Origin: Fibrobacter sp. UBA4297
GTDB taxonomy: Bacteria; Fibrobacterota; Fibrobacteria; Fibrobacterales; Fibrobacteraceae
NCBI RefSeq assembly: GCF_002394865.1
Contig: NZ_DGUZ01000010.1
Span: forward strand, 132,832-166,091
DNA: 33,260 bases
Reading direction: 5' to 3'
Shown here piece by piece: positions 16,112-24,194 of this stretch; position 1 is the stretch's first letter, and each line of letters opens with the position of its first letter. The notes under the pieces are model-generated. The model saw only the letters and a program-made list of their open reading frames with translations, did no database searches and was not told the DNA's origin. The translations under genes and the position numbers were made by a program.

Positions 16112-17563
16112 ATGGGAAAACATGCCTCATTAAATGGTCATAAATTGCAAAATGGTGTTTTCGTAACGCCATTGAATTCTATTGAATCTTTACAACCATG
16201 TAGTTGGTTTACAGAACGCCTGCCGGAATATCTTTGGTTGGGCTTAATTTTAAATTCATTTGAAGAGCGAAAACTTGGATTGAATCGGATAATGCAAATG
16301 ATGCAAAGATTTATTTTTGCTTCAGATGCGTGGCCTTTTCCTACAATGTCAGGATTATTAGCTTTAAATGATTCTCTGCAAAAAAATATTTTTCAAATTA
16401 TAGATGATTTAGATTTTAGGAAAGCTCTTGCACCTCTTTCGCTTATATACACGTATTCAGAATACCCCGTTTTCTCTTCTTATTTTTCAGAGAATATTGA
16501 TTTTGAAAATCAATCTGCGATTTTAGAATCCGTTATTCGGAAGATGGCGGATCATCAATCTAATTTTGCTACGGATATTAGATTTTGCGTTCTGCATTAT
16601 AGGATTGTTTCGGACAAAATGCATTTTCCCATTGATGTGTTAAGAAGATTCTCTCTATACCCTTTAATAGATCATTCTGAAGAAATAATGCGATCGATTA
16701 GGCCTATGATTAGAGCTTCAGAGATGCAATTTTTACAAATAAATCAACAATTTATAGACGACTTTTGGGAAAAAAGTGGAGCTATTTTTGAATGTAAAGG
16801 TTTTGCGTTGGACTACACAAAAGAAATTTCTGATGAAGAAGTAGATAAATACACAGCGTATATAAAAGATGTGTTTTATTATTATGGATCTCTGTATAGA
16901 ATAGCTAATCCGTTAAATGAAAAGATGCTTGTAATGTTAGGATTGGCGACTTATTCGTACAAAAGGTTTCTTGAAATTGTTGAACATAGTTTATATAATT
17001 CAATTTCAGGACGTTCGATTGTTCGAGTTCTTATAGAAGACTTTGTGATGATGAAATTTCTTTTGAAAGAAGAGCAAAGAAAGTCTGACATATGGGAAGA
17101 GTATCAATCATATGGAATGGGGGGATTGAAACTTGTTACAGAAAGATACGCGGCAACAAATAAATCTCCTAGTGAAAAAAGCCATTTAGACTTGCGTTAT
17201 TTGAACATCCTTGTCAATGTATTTAAAAATCGTTTAATGCAAAATATGGATACAAGGATGTTTGAAGGGGAAAATATAAAGAAAAAATTTGAAGATGTTG
17301 ATGAAAAAGATTTGTATTTTATCTACGACTACGATTCTGGTTTTGAGCATGGTTTATGGGGTGCGATTAGAGAATCTGCTTTGTTAGCTTGTGATACTCC
17401 AGGGCATCAGTATCACTGTATCCCAGATGTAGAAAATCTTCAAAAGATGAAATCTGTATGGTACGATGCGGTTATGGTGATGAATAAGACCATCGGACTT
17501 TTGATTGAAGAATTTGGCATTTCAGATGAATTGAAAAATAGGATGAAGGAAAATGGGCTGTAA
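16112..17563 (+). CDS. DUF5677-like protein
   Basis: A 483-residue all-helical protein. Two blocks in the C-terminal half match what I associate with DUF5677: an R-x-L-x-E segment, GRSIVRVLIEDFVMM (about 299-313), followed by a W-x-x-Y element (SDIWEEYQSYG), and later a DSGFEHGLWGAIRES block (about 408-423) with the F-x-HG signature. The N-terminal 280 residues show no known motif. DUF5677 genes are often found in defence neighbourhoods, without a settled biochemical activity. It lies 10 bp after the zinc-motif gene and its end overlaps the next gene by 11 bp, so it is part of the same operon. Family call is moderate. Confidence 0.65.
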   Translation: MGKHASLNGHKLQNGVFVTPLNSIESLQPCSWFTERLPEYLWLGLILNSFEERKLGLNRIMQMMQRFIFASDAWPFPTMSGLLALNDSLQKNIFQIIDDLDFRKALAPLSLIYTYSEYPVFSSYFSENIDFENQSAILESVIRKMADHQSNFATDIRFCVLHYRIVSDKMHFPIDVLRRFSLYPLIDHSEEIMRSIRPMIRASEMQFLQINQQFIDDFWEKSGAIFECKGFALDYTKEISDEEVDKYTAYIKDVFYYYGSLYRIANPLNEKMLVMLGLATYSYKRFLEIVEHSLYNSISGRSIVRVLIEDFVMMKFLLKEEQRKSDIWEEYQSYGMGGLKLVTERYAATNKSPSEKSHLDLRYLNILVNVFKNRLMQNMDTRMFEGENIKKKFEDVDEKDLYFIYDYDSGFEHGLWGAIRESALLACDTPGHQYHCIPDVENLQKMKSVWYDAVMVMNKTIGLLIEEFGISDELKNRMKENGL

Positions 17564-18611
17564 TTTATTGATTGAGTCCATAAAAAAGATTCAGCAAGAA
17601 TATCTCATGCTATTGAGAAAGTATGAGTCTTTTGATGTTGATGGAGTTTACTCTATCCAAAACGAGTGTCAGATATTTTGGCTACGACACAAGCGAGAAA
17701 TAGATTTCTTTATAAATAATTATCCATACGAGTTTGATACATGCGTGTTTATTGGCGGAATGTATCTAAATGTGGCTAGTAAATCACTGTATCCCTTCTT
17801 GACATTTGGAAAGAAACATCTTGTTGATGATCCCGTAGCATTGTTGTCCACTAATGGTTCTAAAGAATATTTTGCCGAATATCTAAAACTCGCCATTGCT
17901 GATGATATAGACATTATTCAGAATCATAGTGACCAGGTGCTGATTTTACCATTGTCATATTTGTTTGTTGACAAGGAACTTTGTGAAATAGGTGCAAAGA
18001 ATTCTTTTTGGCATTTATTTCCCGAAGAGGGAATGAATGAAGATGAATATGGGCGTAGATTTCATTCGTTAGATGAAGTTATAGAATGTATCGGAGAGGA
18101 AAGAGGTCAATGTCTTTTTTTGAAATATGAAAAAACGACTTTAAAAGAACGATACTTAGAACATTTGGATTCGTTAGGCTTCCCAGTTCTTGATGGAAAA
18201 GATTGCGTAATGCAATTTTATGGAATGTGCATGGGTTTATTTCTCCAAACAATGGTAGTAATGACGTTTTGTACGCATTATTGGGTGTTTCCCTTTATAA
18301 GGGATCATAGCTTATTCGGCTGTTTCTGCCTTCTTATGAAGAACATGTTGAAGCAGAAAGAGTTTGCAAAACTAAAAACAAGTCTAAATAAGGCTGTAGT
18401 GTTGAAGCTTTTCTATGGGCTTTTTGAGTACGAAGAACTAGAGAACTTAGATGATTATTTAAAAATGTTAAATGATTCAAAATTTGAAACAATTGTGTTT
18501 AATCGCATGCAAGAAGAGAATGTAGAATGCTGCGAATCCGGTAGTTTTGCAAAAGTCAATACTGTTTTAATTGAAGAAATGCACAAGAGAAATATTCCAT
18601 GTGTTGTTTAG
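17553..18611 (+). CDS. Hypothetical protein, partner of the DUF5677-like gene
   Basis: An unrecognised 352-residue, mostly helical cytoplasmic protein and the last gene of the AT-rich cassette. It begins inside the DUF5677-like gene with AGGA a few bases before its ATG, a coupling usually seen for partners needed in fixed ratio. A moderately hydrophobic, Cys- and Met-rich stretch (about residues 220-265, including MQFYGMCMGLFLQTM and SLFGCFCLLMKNM) may form a buried core rather than true membrane helices. No enzymatic motif is visible. It is followed directly by a promoter (18618-18646), which marks the boundary with the next module. Confidence 0.65.
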   Translation: MGCNLLIESIKKIQQEYLMLLRKYESFDVDGVYSIQNECQIFWLRHKREIDFFINNYPYEFDTCVFIGGMYLNVASKSLYPFLTFGKKHLVDDPVALLSTNGSKEYFAEYLKLAIADDIDIIQNHSDQVLILPLSYLFVDKELCEIGAKNSFWHLFPEEGMNEDEYGRRFHSLDEVIECIGEERGQCLFLKYEKTTLKERYLEHLDSLGFPVLDGKDCVMQFYGMCMGLFLQTMVVMTFCTHYWVFPFIRDHSLFGCFCLLMKNMLKQKEFAKLKTSLNKAVVLKLFYGLFEYEELENLDDYLKMLNDSKFETIVFNRMQEENVECCESGSFAKVNTVLIEEMHKRNIPCVV

Positions 18612-18617
18612 CTCCCC

Positions 18618-18646
18618 TTGACGGAGGCTCAAAATAATTATATAAC
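18618..18646 (+). promoter_or_regulatory. Sigma70-like promoter of the Panacea gene
   Basis: TTGACG (18618-18623), an exact 17-bp spacer and TATAAC (18641-18646) lie 6 bp after the preceding stop. The Panacea module therefore has its own start site rather than depending on the cassette transcript. Confidence 0.65.
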
Positions 18647-18695
18647 AAACAGTGCCTTGCGGTTGTTTTTGGCTTGTCTGCAAGGAAAGGAGTAT

Positions 18696-18764
18696 ATGAA
18701 ATTGAGTCCGAGTTATGTATATTTTCACTGCAACTTGATGGAGGCATTATGCTTTTTAACGTAG
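18696..18764 (+). CDS. Possible 22-codon leader peptide
   Basis: A short frame starts at ATG 18696 with GGAG five bases upstream, encodes 22 residues (begins MKLSPSYVYFHCNL) and ends 16 bases inside the Panacea gene in another frame. Its position after the promoter would let its translation control the downstream start. Short frames like this also arise by chance. Confidence 0.2.
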   Translation: MKLSPSYVYFHCNLMEALCFLT

Positions 18765-19294
18765 AAAAGCTCATGGGCATAATCGCGTGCATTATGAAAC
18801 GGATTGACGAGAAATCCATCAATTACATGAAGGTCATCAAGTTGATGTATCTTTCGGACAGGTTGCATATCGATAAATACGATTCGTCGATTTCTAACGA
18901 CGAGTATTATTCGATGCCGCATGACCCTGTTCTTTCTAGGCTTTACAATCTTATCATGAACGAATCCTGCGACAAGTTCCAAAAGGAATGGGACAAGTTC
19001 TTTTTGCGGGACGGATACGATATCGCCATAAGGGATACCTCGGTCAACGAAAAGATTCTTGAACTGTCCCGTGCCGAAGAGAATACCATTGGCGAGATTG
19101 TTGACAAATACGGCAGGATGGACAAGTGGGACTTGGTGAACAATGTTGCGGACAAGCTCCCTGAATGGGAAGATCCGCAGGGGTCTTCTATTCCGTTGCC
19201 GCTACGCAAGATTATGGAAGCTTTGGGCAAGGACAAAAAAGAGATTGACGTGGTCCTTGCAGAAAGAGCAATCTACAAAAAAGAGTTTGCATAG
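18749..19294 (+). CDS. Panacea-domain (DUF4065, SocA-like) protein
   Basis: A 181-residue protein whose first 80 residues match the Panacea domain: a KLMGIIACIMKR helix, KLMYLSDRLHIDKY and SNDEYYSMPHDPVLSRLYN. Panacea proteins act as antitoxin or adaptor modules (SocA delivers SocB to ClpXP in Caulobacter) and pair with many unrelated toxins. GGAGG five bases before the ATG at 18749 fixes the start over a longer frame from 18674. Base composition returns to the host-like level. No obvious toxin gene touches it: the 155 bp after it are non-coding as far as I can see, and the gene before it belongs to another operon. It may be a solitary regulator or may protect against an island gene. Confidence 0.8.
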   Translation: MLFNVEKLMGIIACIMKRIDEKSINYMKVIKLMYLSDRLHIDKYDSSISNDEYYSMPHDPVLSRLYNLIMNESCDKFQKEWDKFFLRDGYDIAIRDTSVNEKILELSRAEENTIGEIVDKYGRMDKWDLVNNVADKLPEWEDPQGSSIPLPLRKIMEALGKDKKEIDVVLAERAIYKKEFA

Positions 19295-19449
19295 CTATGT
19301 TTCTGCCGTAAAATGGACTTTTTCTGAGAAAATTGTTGAAATACGTTCTGTGAATAGATTTTTCGTAGCGTATTAGGCACCTCCAAAGCAAGGTGGATAT
19401 TATCCTCTTTAACGAAAAATAAGTATCTTTTAAATTATACGGAGGCATT

Positions 19450-19665
19450 ATGATCCAGGATTCATTCGAATTTGTCGTGTACATGATCCACGCTTGTGCA
19501 AACAAGTGGAATCAGCTGCCGTCCGCTGTATATAAAAAACTTAGGGATTCCGGTTGTATCCAAAAGTTCCTTGTTCCCAATTACGAAATAATGCACACGC
19601 AAGGGACTGATTTTGTCGTGAGCGATATCGAGGAATATTTGAAAGTCCGCAAGGTAGCTATATGA
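19450..19665 (+). CDS. DUF3791 domain-containing protein
   Basis: A 71-residue protein matching the small DUF3791 family: DSFEFVVYMIHACANKWNQ, then VYKKLRDSGCIQKFLVPNYE and HTQGTDFVVSDIEEYL. These genes normally sit directly upstream of DUF3990 genes in what look like toxin-antitoxin pairs, with DUF3791 as the likely antitoxin. GGAGG lies at 19441-19445, and the 12-bp start context GGAGGCATTATG is identical to that of the Panacea gene. Its stop overlaps the ATG of a short DUF3990-like remnant, so the usual gene order is kept although the partner is nearly gone. Confidence 0.75.
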   Translation: MIQDSFEFVVYMIHACANKWNQLPSAVYKKLRDSGCIQKFLVPNYEIMHTQGTDFVVSDIEEYLKVRKVAI

Positions 19666-19733
19666 TTGTTGCCTTCATTACGCAGAAAGCGATTGATTCG
19701 TTGCTGACGTTTGTTTCTGGCGAAGAGGTTTAG
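19662..19733 (+). pseudogene. DUF3990 remnant (C-terminal 23 codons)
   Basis: A 23-residue frame overlaps the DUF3791 stop by ATGA. It reads IVAFITQKAIDSLLTFVSGE, which resembles the C-terminal tail of DUF3990 proteins (a QICFxxQExIDxxLxFxxSE-like ending, from memory). DUF3990 proteins are normally about 150-170 residues long, so the catalytic ADP-ribosyltransferase-like body appears to have been deleted in frame while the end and the overlapping start survived. Confidence 0.5.
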
Positions 19734-19736
19734 CTT

Positions 19737-19964
19737 ATGGATGGCGAAGTTCTAGAGAAGGTTTATCAGGAACGCCTGGAAGAACGGATTATAGCGCATT
19801 TGGCGCAGGTGCGTAAGTGTTCGCTGGAAGAAGCTATGGATCTTTATTACCAGAGCAAGCTTGCCGATAAAATCCATGAGGGCGTTGAAGGCATCCAGTA
19901 TCTTGATTACAAAGTCCTTGTGCAGATACTTGAAGAAACAGAACTTTCTGCAAAACATTCCTAA
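19737..19964 (+). CDS. Small helical protein of the DUF3791/DUF3990 module
   Basis: A 75-residue acidic helical protein (LEERIIAHLAQVRKCSLEEAMDLYYQSKLADKIHEG). I recall similar small proteins as the third member of DUF3791/DUF3990 loci, where they may add a second antitoxin or a stabilising subunit. It starts 3 bp after the remnant's stop and ends 9 bp before res, so it is transcribed into the restriction gene. No zinc or HTH motif is visible. Confidence 0.65.
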   Translation: MDGEVLEKVYQERLEERIIAHLAQVRKCSLEEAMDLYYQSKLADKIHEGVEGIQYLDYKVLVQILEETELSAKHS

Positions 19965-19973
19965 TTTTACACT

Positions 19974-22900
19974 ATGAAAATCCAGTTCAAGTACCAGCAG
20001 TTCCAGGCAGATGCCGCGAAGGCCGTTTGCGATGTTTTCGCGGGGCAACCCTACCTGGAATCGAGCTACTTGATGGATTCAGGGACGACCAAGCTCTTTG
20101 GCGGCAGTGTGCCTGCCCAGAGAGGCGTGACCGGTTTTTGCAACCAGCGTCTGGTGCCCGAGCTGAGTGATTCCAAGGTGCTTGCGAACTTGCAGGCAGT
20201 GCAGTCTGCGAATCTTTTGCCGCAGTCCGACAAGCTGGAAGGCCATTACAACCTGACCATCGAAATGGAAACGGGTACGGGCAAGACCTACACCTACATC
20301 AAGACGATGTACGAGTTGAACCGTGCCTACGGCTGGACCAAGTTTATCGTAGTGGTGCCGAGTATTGCCATTCGCGAGGGCGTCTATAAGTCGTTCCAGA
20401 TCATGCAGGAACATTTTCTGGAAGAATACGGCAAGTCCATCCGGTTCTTTATCTACAATTCGCAGAATTTGACTGAGATTGACCACTTTGCGTCGGACAG
20501 TCACATCAACGTGATGATTATTAACTCGCAGGCGTTCAACGCTACGGGCAAGGATGCGCGCCGTATCCGCATGAAGCTGGACGAGTTCCGCAGTCGCCGC
20601 CCGATAGACGTTATCGCGAGCACGAATCCGATTCTGATTATCGACGAGCCGCAGAGTGTCGAGGGCAAGAAGACGAAAGAGGGCCTTGCGGAATTCCAGC
20701 CGCTGTTGACTTTGCGCTATTCGGCGACGCACCGCAAGGACGCCATCTACAACATGGTTTACCGCCTCGATGCGATGGATGCCTACAACAAGCACCTGGT
20801 CAAGAAGATTAGCGTCAAGGGCATTACGGTGAGCGGTTCTACGGCGACCGAGGGTTACTTGTACTTGGAAGGCGTTCAGGTATTTACAGACAAGGCTCCT
20901 GTCGCGACTCTTGAATTTGATTGCAAGGGCAAGGGTGGCCTGCTCAAGAAAAAGGCTCATGTCACGAAGGGTTTTAATCTTTATGAACAGTCGGGTGGTC
21001 TCGAAGAATACAAGGACGGCTATACCGTTACCGAAGTGAACGGCAATGAATCTTCTGTGACTTTCACGAACGGCAAGAAGATTTTTGCCGGTGATTGTGT
21101 GGGCGTGGTGAACGAGGAACAGTTGCGCCGCATTCAGATTCGCGAAACGATTATTTCGCATTTCGAACGCGAGCGGGCGCTTTTCGGCAAGGGCATCAAG
21201 GTGCTTTCGCTGTTCTTCATTGACGAGGTCAAGAAGTATCGCGATTACGACGCTCCGGACGAGATGGGTATTTACGCCAGGATGTTCGAAGAAGAATATG
21301 AAGCTGTTCGCAAGTCGATGCAGCAGGATTTGCTGGAGAGCCCAGAGTATTTTGAATTCCTGGAAAAGACGGATGCCCACAAGGCGCATGCGGGGTATTT
21401 CTCCATCGACAAGAGCAAGAAGGGCGGCGGTCGCTTTGTAGATAGCAAGGTTGCACGCGGGTCGTCGGATTCCGACGATATTGACGCTTACGACTTGATC
21501 ATGAAGGACAAGGAACGCTTGCTTTCGCGCGAAGAGCCGGTGCGGTTTATCTTTAGCCATTCTGCACTGAAAGAAGGCTGGGACAATCAGAACGTGTTCC
21601 AGATTTGTACGCTCAAGAGCAGCGCTTCGGAAGTTCGCAAGCGGCAAGAAGTAGGCCGCGGGTTGCGTTTGTGCGTAAACCAGAACGGTGAACGCATGGA
21701 CGAAAGCGTCTTGGGCGGTGATGTGCATTTGGTGAATGTGCTGACGGTTATCGCAAATGAAAGTTACGAGGATTTCGCGAAGGCGTTGCAGACTGAAATG
21801 GCCGAAACGATTGGCAGCCGCCCGGTCAAGGTGACGATTGACCTGTTCAAGGAAAAGTCGTTTACTTCGGAATCTGGCGAAAAGTTGTTTGTAACGGATG
21901 ACTTTGCGCAGACGGTTTACGATGCTTTGCTGGAATGCGGCTATGTGAAGAAAGGCGCTTTGACAGATAAGTATCGCACGGACAAGGCTGCGGGTACGCT
22001 GACCCTTTGCGAAGAAGTCGCTCCTTATTCCGCAAGTATTTGCAATGTACTTGATACGCTTTACGATGCCGATGCGATTAAGCCCGAAGATGCCCGCAAG
22101 AACAATGTGGAACTGCACTTGAACAAGAGCAAGTACAATTCCAAGGAGTTCAAGGAACTCTGGCAGAAGATTAACGCGAAGTCCGCTTACGTGGTGGATT
22201 TCGAGACGGATGAACTTGTCCGTAAGTCAGTCGATGCGCTGAATGCGAACTTGCGCGTAACGAAGATTTTCTTCAGAGTGTCGCAGGGCTCTCTGGATAA
22301 AATCAAGTCCAAGGAACAGTTGGAAGCGGGCAATGCCTTTAAGATGGAAACTACGGAATCCAGGGCTGCCGTCGCCACCGCAAATTCCAGCGTCAAGTAC
22401 GACTTGATTGGAAAGATTGTCGAAGATACGGGACTTACCCGCAAGACCGTTGGCGAAATTCTGAGCAAAATCCAGAAGGCCGTCTTTGACCAGTTCCAGG
22501 AAAACCCAGAAGAGTTTATCATCAAGGCGAGCCGCCTAATCAACGAGCAGAAGGCGACCGTCATCATTGAGCATATCACGTATAACAAGCTGGAATCTAG
22601 TTACGAGACGAGCATCTTTACAGACAACACGATGAAGGGCCGCCTCGGCATGAATGCCTGCGAAACGCACCAGCATTTGTACGACCACCTGATTTACGAT
22701 TCCAGTAACGAACGCGACTTCGCGCAAAAACTGGAAACGAGCAAGGAAGTCTCGCTCTACATCAAGTTGCCCAAGGGATTCTTTATCAATACGCCCGTCG
22801 GCAAGTATAATCCCGACTGGGCAATCGCATTCCATGAGGGCGAAGTCAAGCATGTGTATTTTGTTGCCGAAACCAAGGGCTCCATGAGCACCATGGAACT

Positions 22901-23021
22901 TCGTGAAATTGAATCCGCCAAAATCAAGTGCGCCCGCAAGCATTTCGCCGCCATCTCCAGCGACTCCGTCACCTACGACGTGGTGGATTCCTACGAACGA
23001 TTGCTGGATTTGGTAAAGTAA
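19974..23021 (+). CDS. res: Type III-like restriction subunit (Res), helicase plus PD-(D/E)XK nuclease
   Basis: A 1015-residue restriction subunit. The SF2 helicase begins with METGTGKTYTYIKTMY (Lys near 103) and has a DEPQ box (near 223), typical of type III Res in place of DEAH, then LRYSATH and the C-terminal motifs FSHSALKEGWDNQNVFQ and RKRQEVGRGLR. The nuclease lies at the end: NPDWAIAF (near 945) and FVAETKGS (E-T-K near 966), the D...ExK core. With Mod it should cleave DNA carrying unmethylated sites after ATP-driven communication. Codon use is host-like, unlike the cassette before it. It is 6.2 kb from mod instead of adjacent, so the R-M pair is split. The best promoter upstream is the one at 18618. 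Confidence 0.93.
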   Translation: MKIQFKYQQFQADAAKAVCDVFAGQPYLESSYLMDSGTTKLFGGSVPAQRGVTGFCNQRLVPELSDSKVLANLQAVQSANLLPQSDKLEGHYNLTIEMETGTGKTYTYIKTMYELNRAYGWTKFIVVVPSIAIREGVYKSFQIMQEHFLEEYGKSIRFFIYNSQNLTEIDHFASDSHINVMIINSQAFNATGKDARRIRMKLDEFRSRRPIDVIASTNPILIIDEPQSVEGKKTKEGLAEFQPLLTLRYSATHRKDAIYNMVYRLDAMDAYNKHLVKKISVKGITVSGSTATEGYLYLEGVQVFTDKAPVATLEFDCKGKGGLLKKKAHVTKGFNLYEQSGGLEEYKDGYTVTEVNGNESSVTFTNGKKIFAGDCVGVVNEEQLRRIQIRETIISHFERERALFGKGIKVLSLFFIDEVKKYRDYDAPDEMGIYARMFEEEYEAVRKSMQQDLLESPEYFEFLEKTDAHKAHAGYFSIDKSKKGGGRFVDSKVARGSSDSDDIDAYDLIMKDKERLLSREEPVRFIFSHSALKEGWDNQNVFQICTLKSSASEVRKRQEVGRGLRLCVNQNGERMDESVLGGDVHLVNVLTVIANESYEDFAKALQTEMAETIGSRPVKVTIDLFKEKSFTSESGEKLFVTDDFAQTVYDALLECGYVKKGALTDKYRTDKAAGTLTLCEEVAPYSASICNVLDTLYDADAIKPEDARKNNVELHLNKSKYNSKEFKELWQKINAKSAYVVDFETDELVRKSVDALNANLRVTKIFFRVSQGSLDKIKSKEQLEAGNAFKMETTESRAAVATANSSVKYDLIGKIVEDTGLTRKTVGEILSKIQKAVFDQFQENPEEFIIKASRLINEQKATVIIEHITYNKLESSYETSIFTDNTMKGRLGMNACETHQHLYDHLIYDSSNERDFAQKLETSKEVSLYIKLPKGFFINTPVGKYNPDWAIAFHEGEVKHVYFVAETKGSMSTMELREIESAKIKCARKHFAAISSDSVTYDVVDSYERLLDLVK

Positions 23022-23035
23022 ATCTACTTCTTCCT

Positions 23036-23060
23036 CAACGGTTTCGCTGTTGATCTTTTT
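23036..23060 (+). terminator. Probable Rho-independent terminator after res
   Basis: CAACGG (23036-23041) pairs with CTGTTG (23047-23052, one G-U) around a TTTCG loop, followed by ATC and five T residues. It lies 15 bp past the res stop. The stem is short. Confidence 0.5.
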
Positions 23061-23079
23061 GCGTTAGGGGTGGAGGGGC

Positions 23080-23108
23080 TTGACAATATTTCTCTATGAA
23101 TATACATT
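23080..23108 (+). promoter_or_regulatory. Promoter of the RhuM-family gene
   Basis: A perfect TTGACA (23080-23085), a 17-bp spacer and TACATT (23103-23108). Because the -10 lies downstream of the ATG at 23096, it supports the later start at 23141. Confidence 0.55.
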
Positions 23109-23140
23109 TAGTGCTCGGATGTGTAAAAGATGGCGGAGAT

Positions 23141-24142
23141 ATGTCAAACGAACTAGCTAAACAGATATCGTATATTCTTTACAGCAGTCCTGAAGAAGAT
23201 GTCAAGGTTATGGCCCTTGTCAAGGACGAGACCATCTGGTTGACGCAAAAGGCGATGGCTGAGCTTTTTGACTGTTCGACGGACAACATCAGTTTGCACT
23301 TGAAAAATGTTTTTGCCTCCGGAGAATTGGAAAAGAAATCAGTTACCGAGGAAATCTCGGCAACTGCCAGCGATGGCAAAAACTATAGAATGAATTTTTA
23401 CAACCTTGATGCGATTATTTCCGTCGGTTACCGTGTAAATTCTGCGAAGGCTACAAAGTTCCGCATTTGGGCTACGGGAATCCTGAAGGAATACATCAAG
23501 AAGGGTTTTGTGCTCGACGACGAGCGCTTAAAGCAAGGCAATGCTGTTTTTGGGAAGGACTATTTCAAGGAACTTTTGGAAAGGGTCCGGTCTATTCGCG
23601 CGAGCGAACGCCGCATCTGGCAACAGATAACGGATATTTTTGCAGAGTGTTCCATAGACTACGACAAGGATTCCGAAATAACGAAAAAGTTTTTCGCTAC
23701 GGTTCAGAACAAGTTCCATTATGCGATAACGGGACGGACCGCTGCAGAAATTGTGTATGAGGAGGCCGACCACAAAAAAGAGCACATGGGTCTTACGACA
23801 TGGAAAAATTCTCCGAGTGGTCGTGTGCTGAAAAGCGATGTGAACATTGCCAAGAATTATTTGTCGGAAAAGCAGATCCGCCAGCTGGAACGTGCTGTGA
23901 GTGGCTATTTTGACTACATCGAAGACTTGATTGAACGAGAGATTGCTTTTAACATGGAACAATTTGCTGCTAGTGTAAACGAGTTCTTGGAATTCAGGCG
24001 CTACGATATTCTCGATGGCAATGGAAAAGTCAGCCGGGACCAGGCCGACGAGAAAGCTTTCGGGGAATACGAGATTTTCAACCGCACGCAAAAGATTGAC
24101 TCTGATTTTGACAAAGCGATTCGGAAAATAAAGAAGAATTAA
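23141..24142 (+). CDS. RhuM-family protein
   Basis: A 333-residue protein of the RhuM (virulence RhuM) family. The N-terminal third is a predicted DNA-binding region: VKVMALVKDETIWLTQKAMAELF followed by STDNISLHLKNVF. Next comes NFYNLDAIISVGYRVNS, then a helical RhuM core (DKDSEITKKFFATVQNKFHYA, TGRTAAEIVYEEADHKKEHMGL). Family members are common in R-M islands and beside toxin or Fic-type genes; their biochemical role is unresolved. A start at 23096 is possible but lies upstream of the predicted -10 box. It has its own promoter after a terminator and closes the island. Codon use is host-like. Confidence 0.82.
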   Translation: MSNELAKQISYILYSSPEEDVKVMALVKDETIWLTQKAMAELFDCSTDNISLHLKNVFASGELEKKSVTEEISATASDGKNYRMNFYNLDAIISVGYRVNSAKATKFRIWATGILKEYIKKGFVLDDERLKQGNAVFGKDYFKELLERVRSIRASERRIWQQITDIFAECSIDYDKDSEITKKFFATVQNKFHYAITGRTAAEIVYEEADHKKEHMGLTTWKNSPSGRVLKSDVNIAKNYLSEKQIRQLERAVSGYFDYIEDLIEREIAFNMEQFAASVNEFLEFRRYDILDGNGKVSRDQADEKAFGEYEIFNRTQKIDSDFDKAIRKIKKN

Positions 24143-24194
24143 GTTGTGCCGTGGAAAGTCCGCTGAGCAAGTGATAATTTCTATCTTTCTTTGC

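Noticed and set aside
20079..22118. Minus-strand open frame of 679 codons
   Set aside because: Antisense to res in a region with host-like codon bias; no recognisable motif, and Res motifs are complete on the plus strand.
4020..24142. Naming the locus DISARM or BREX
   Set aside because: An SNF2 helicase and a methyltransferase recall DISARM, but there is no DrmA/DrmB-like gene; PglZ and BrxC/BrxL-like genes for BREX are absent too. The Mod/Res pair is type III-like.
3954..24142. Prophage or integrative element
   Set aside because: No integrase, transposase, relaxase, phage gene or flanking direct repeat that I could find; the tRNAs are 8 kb away and intact.
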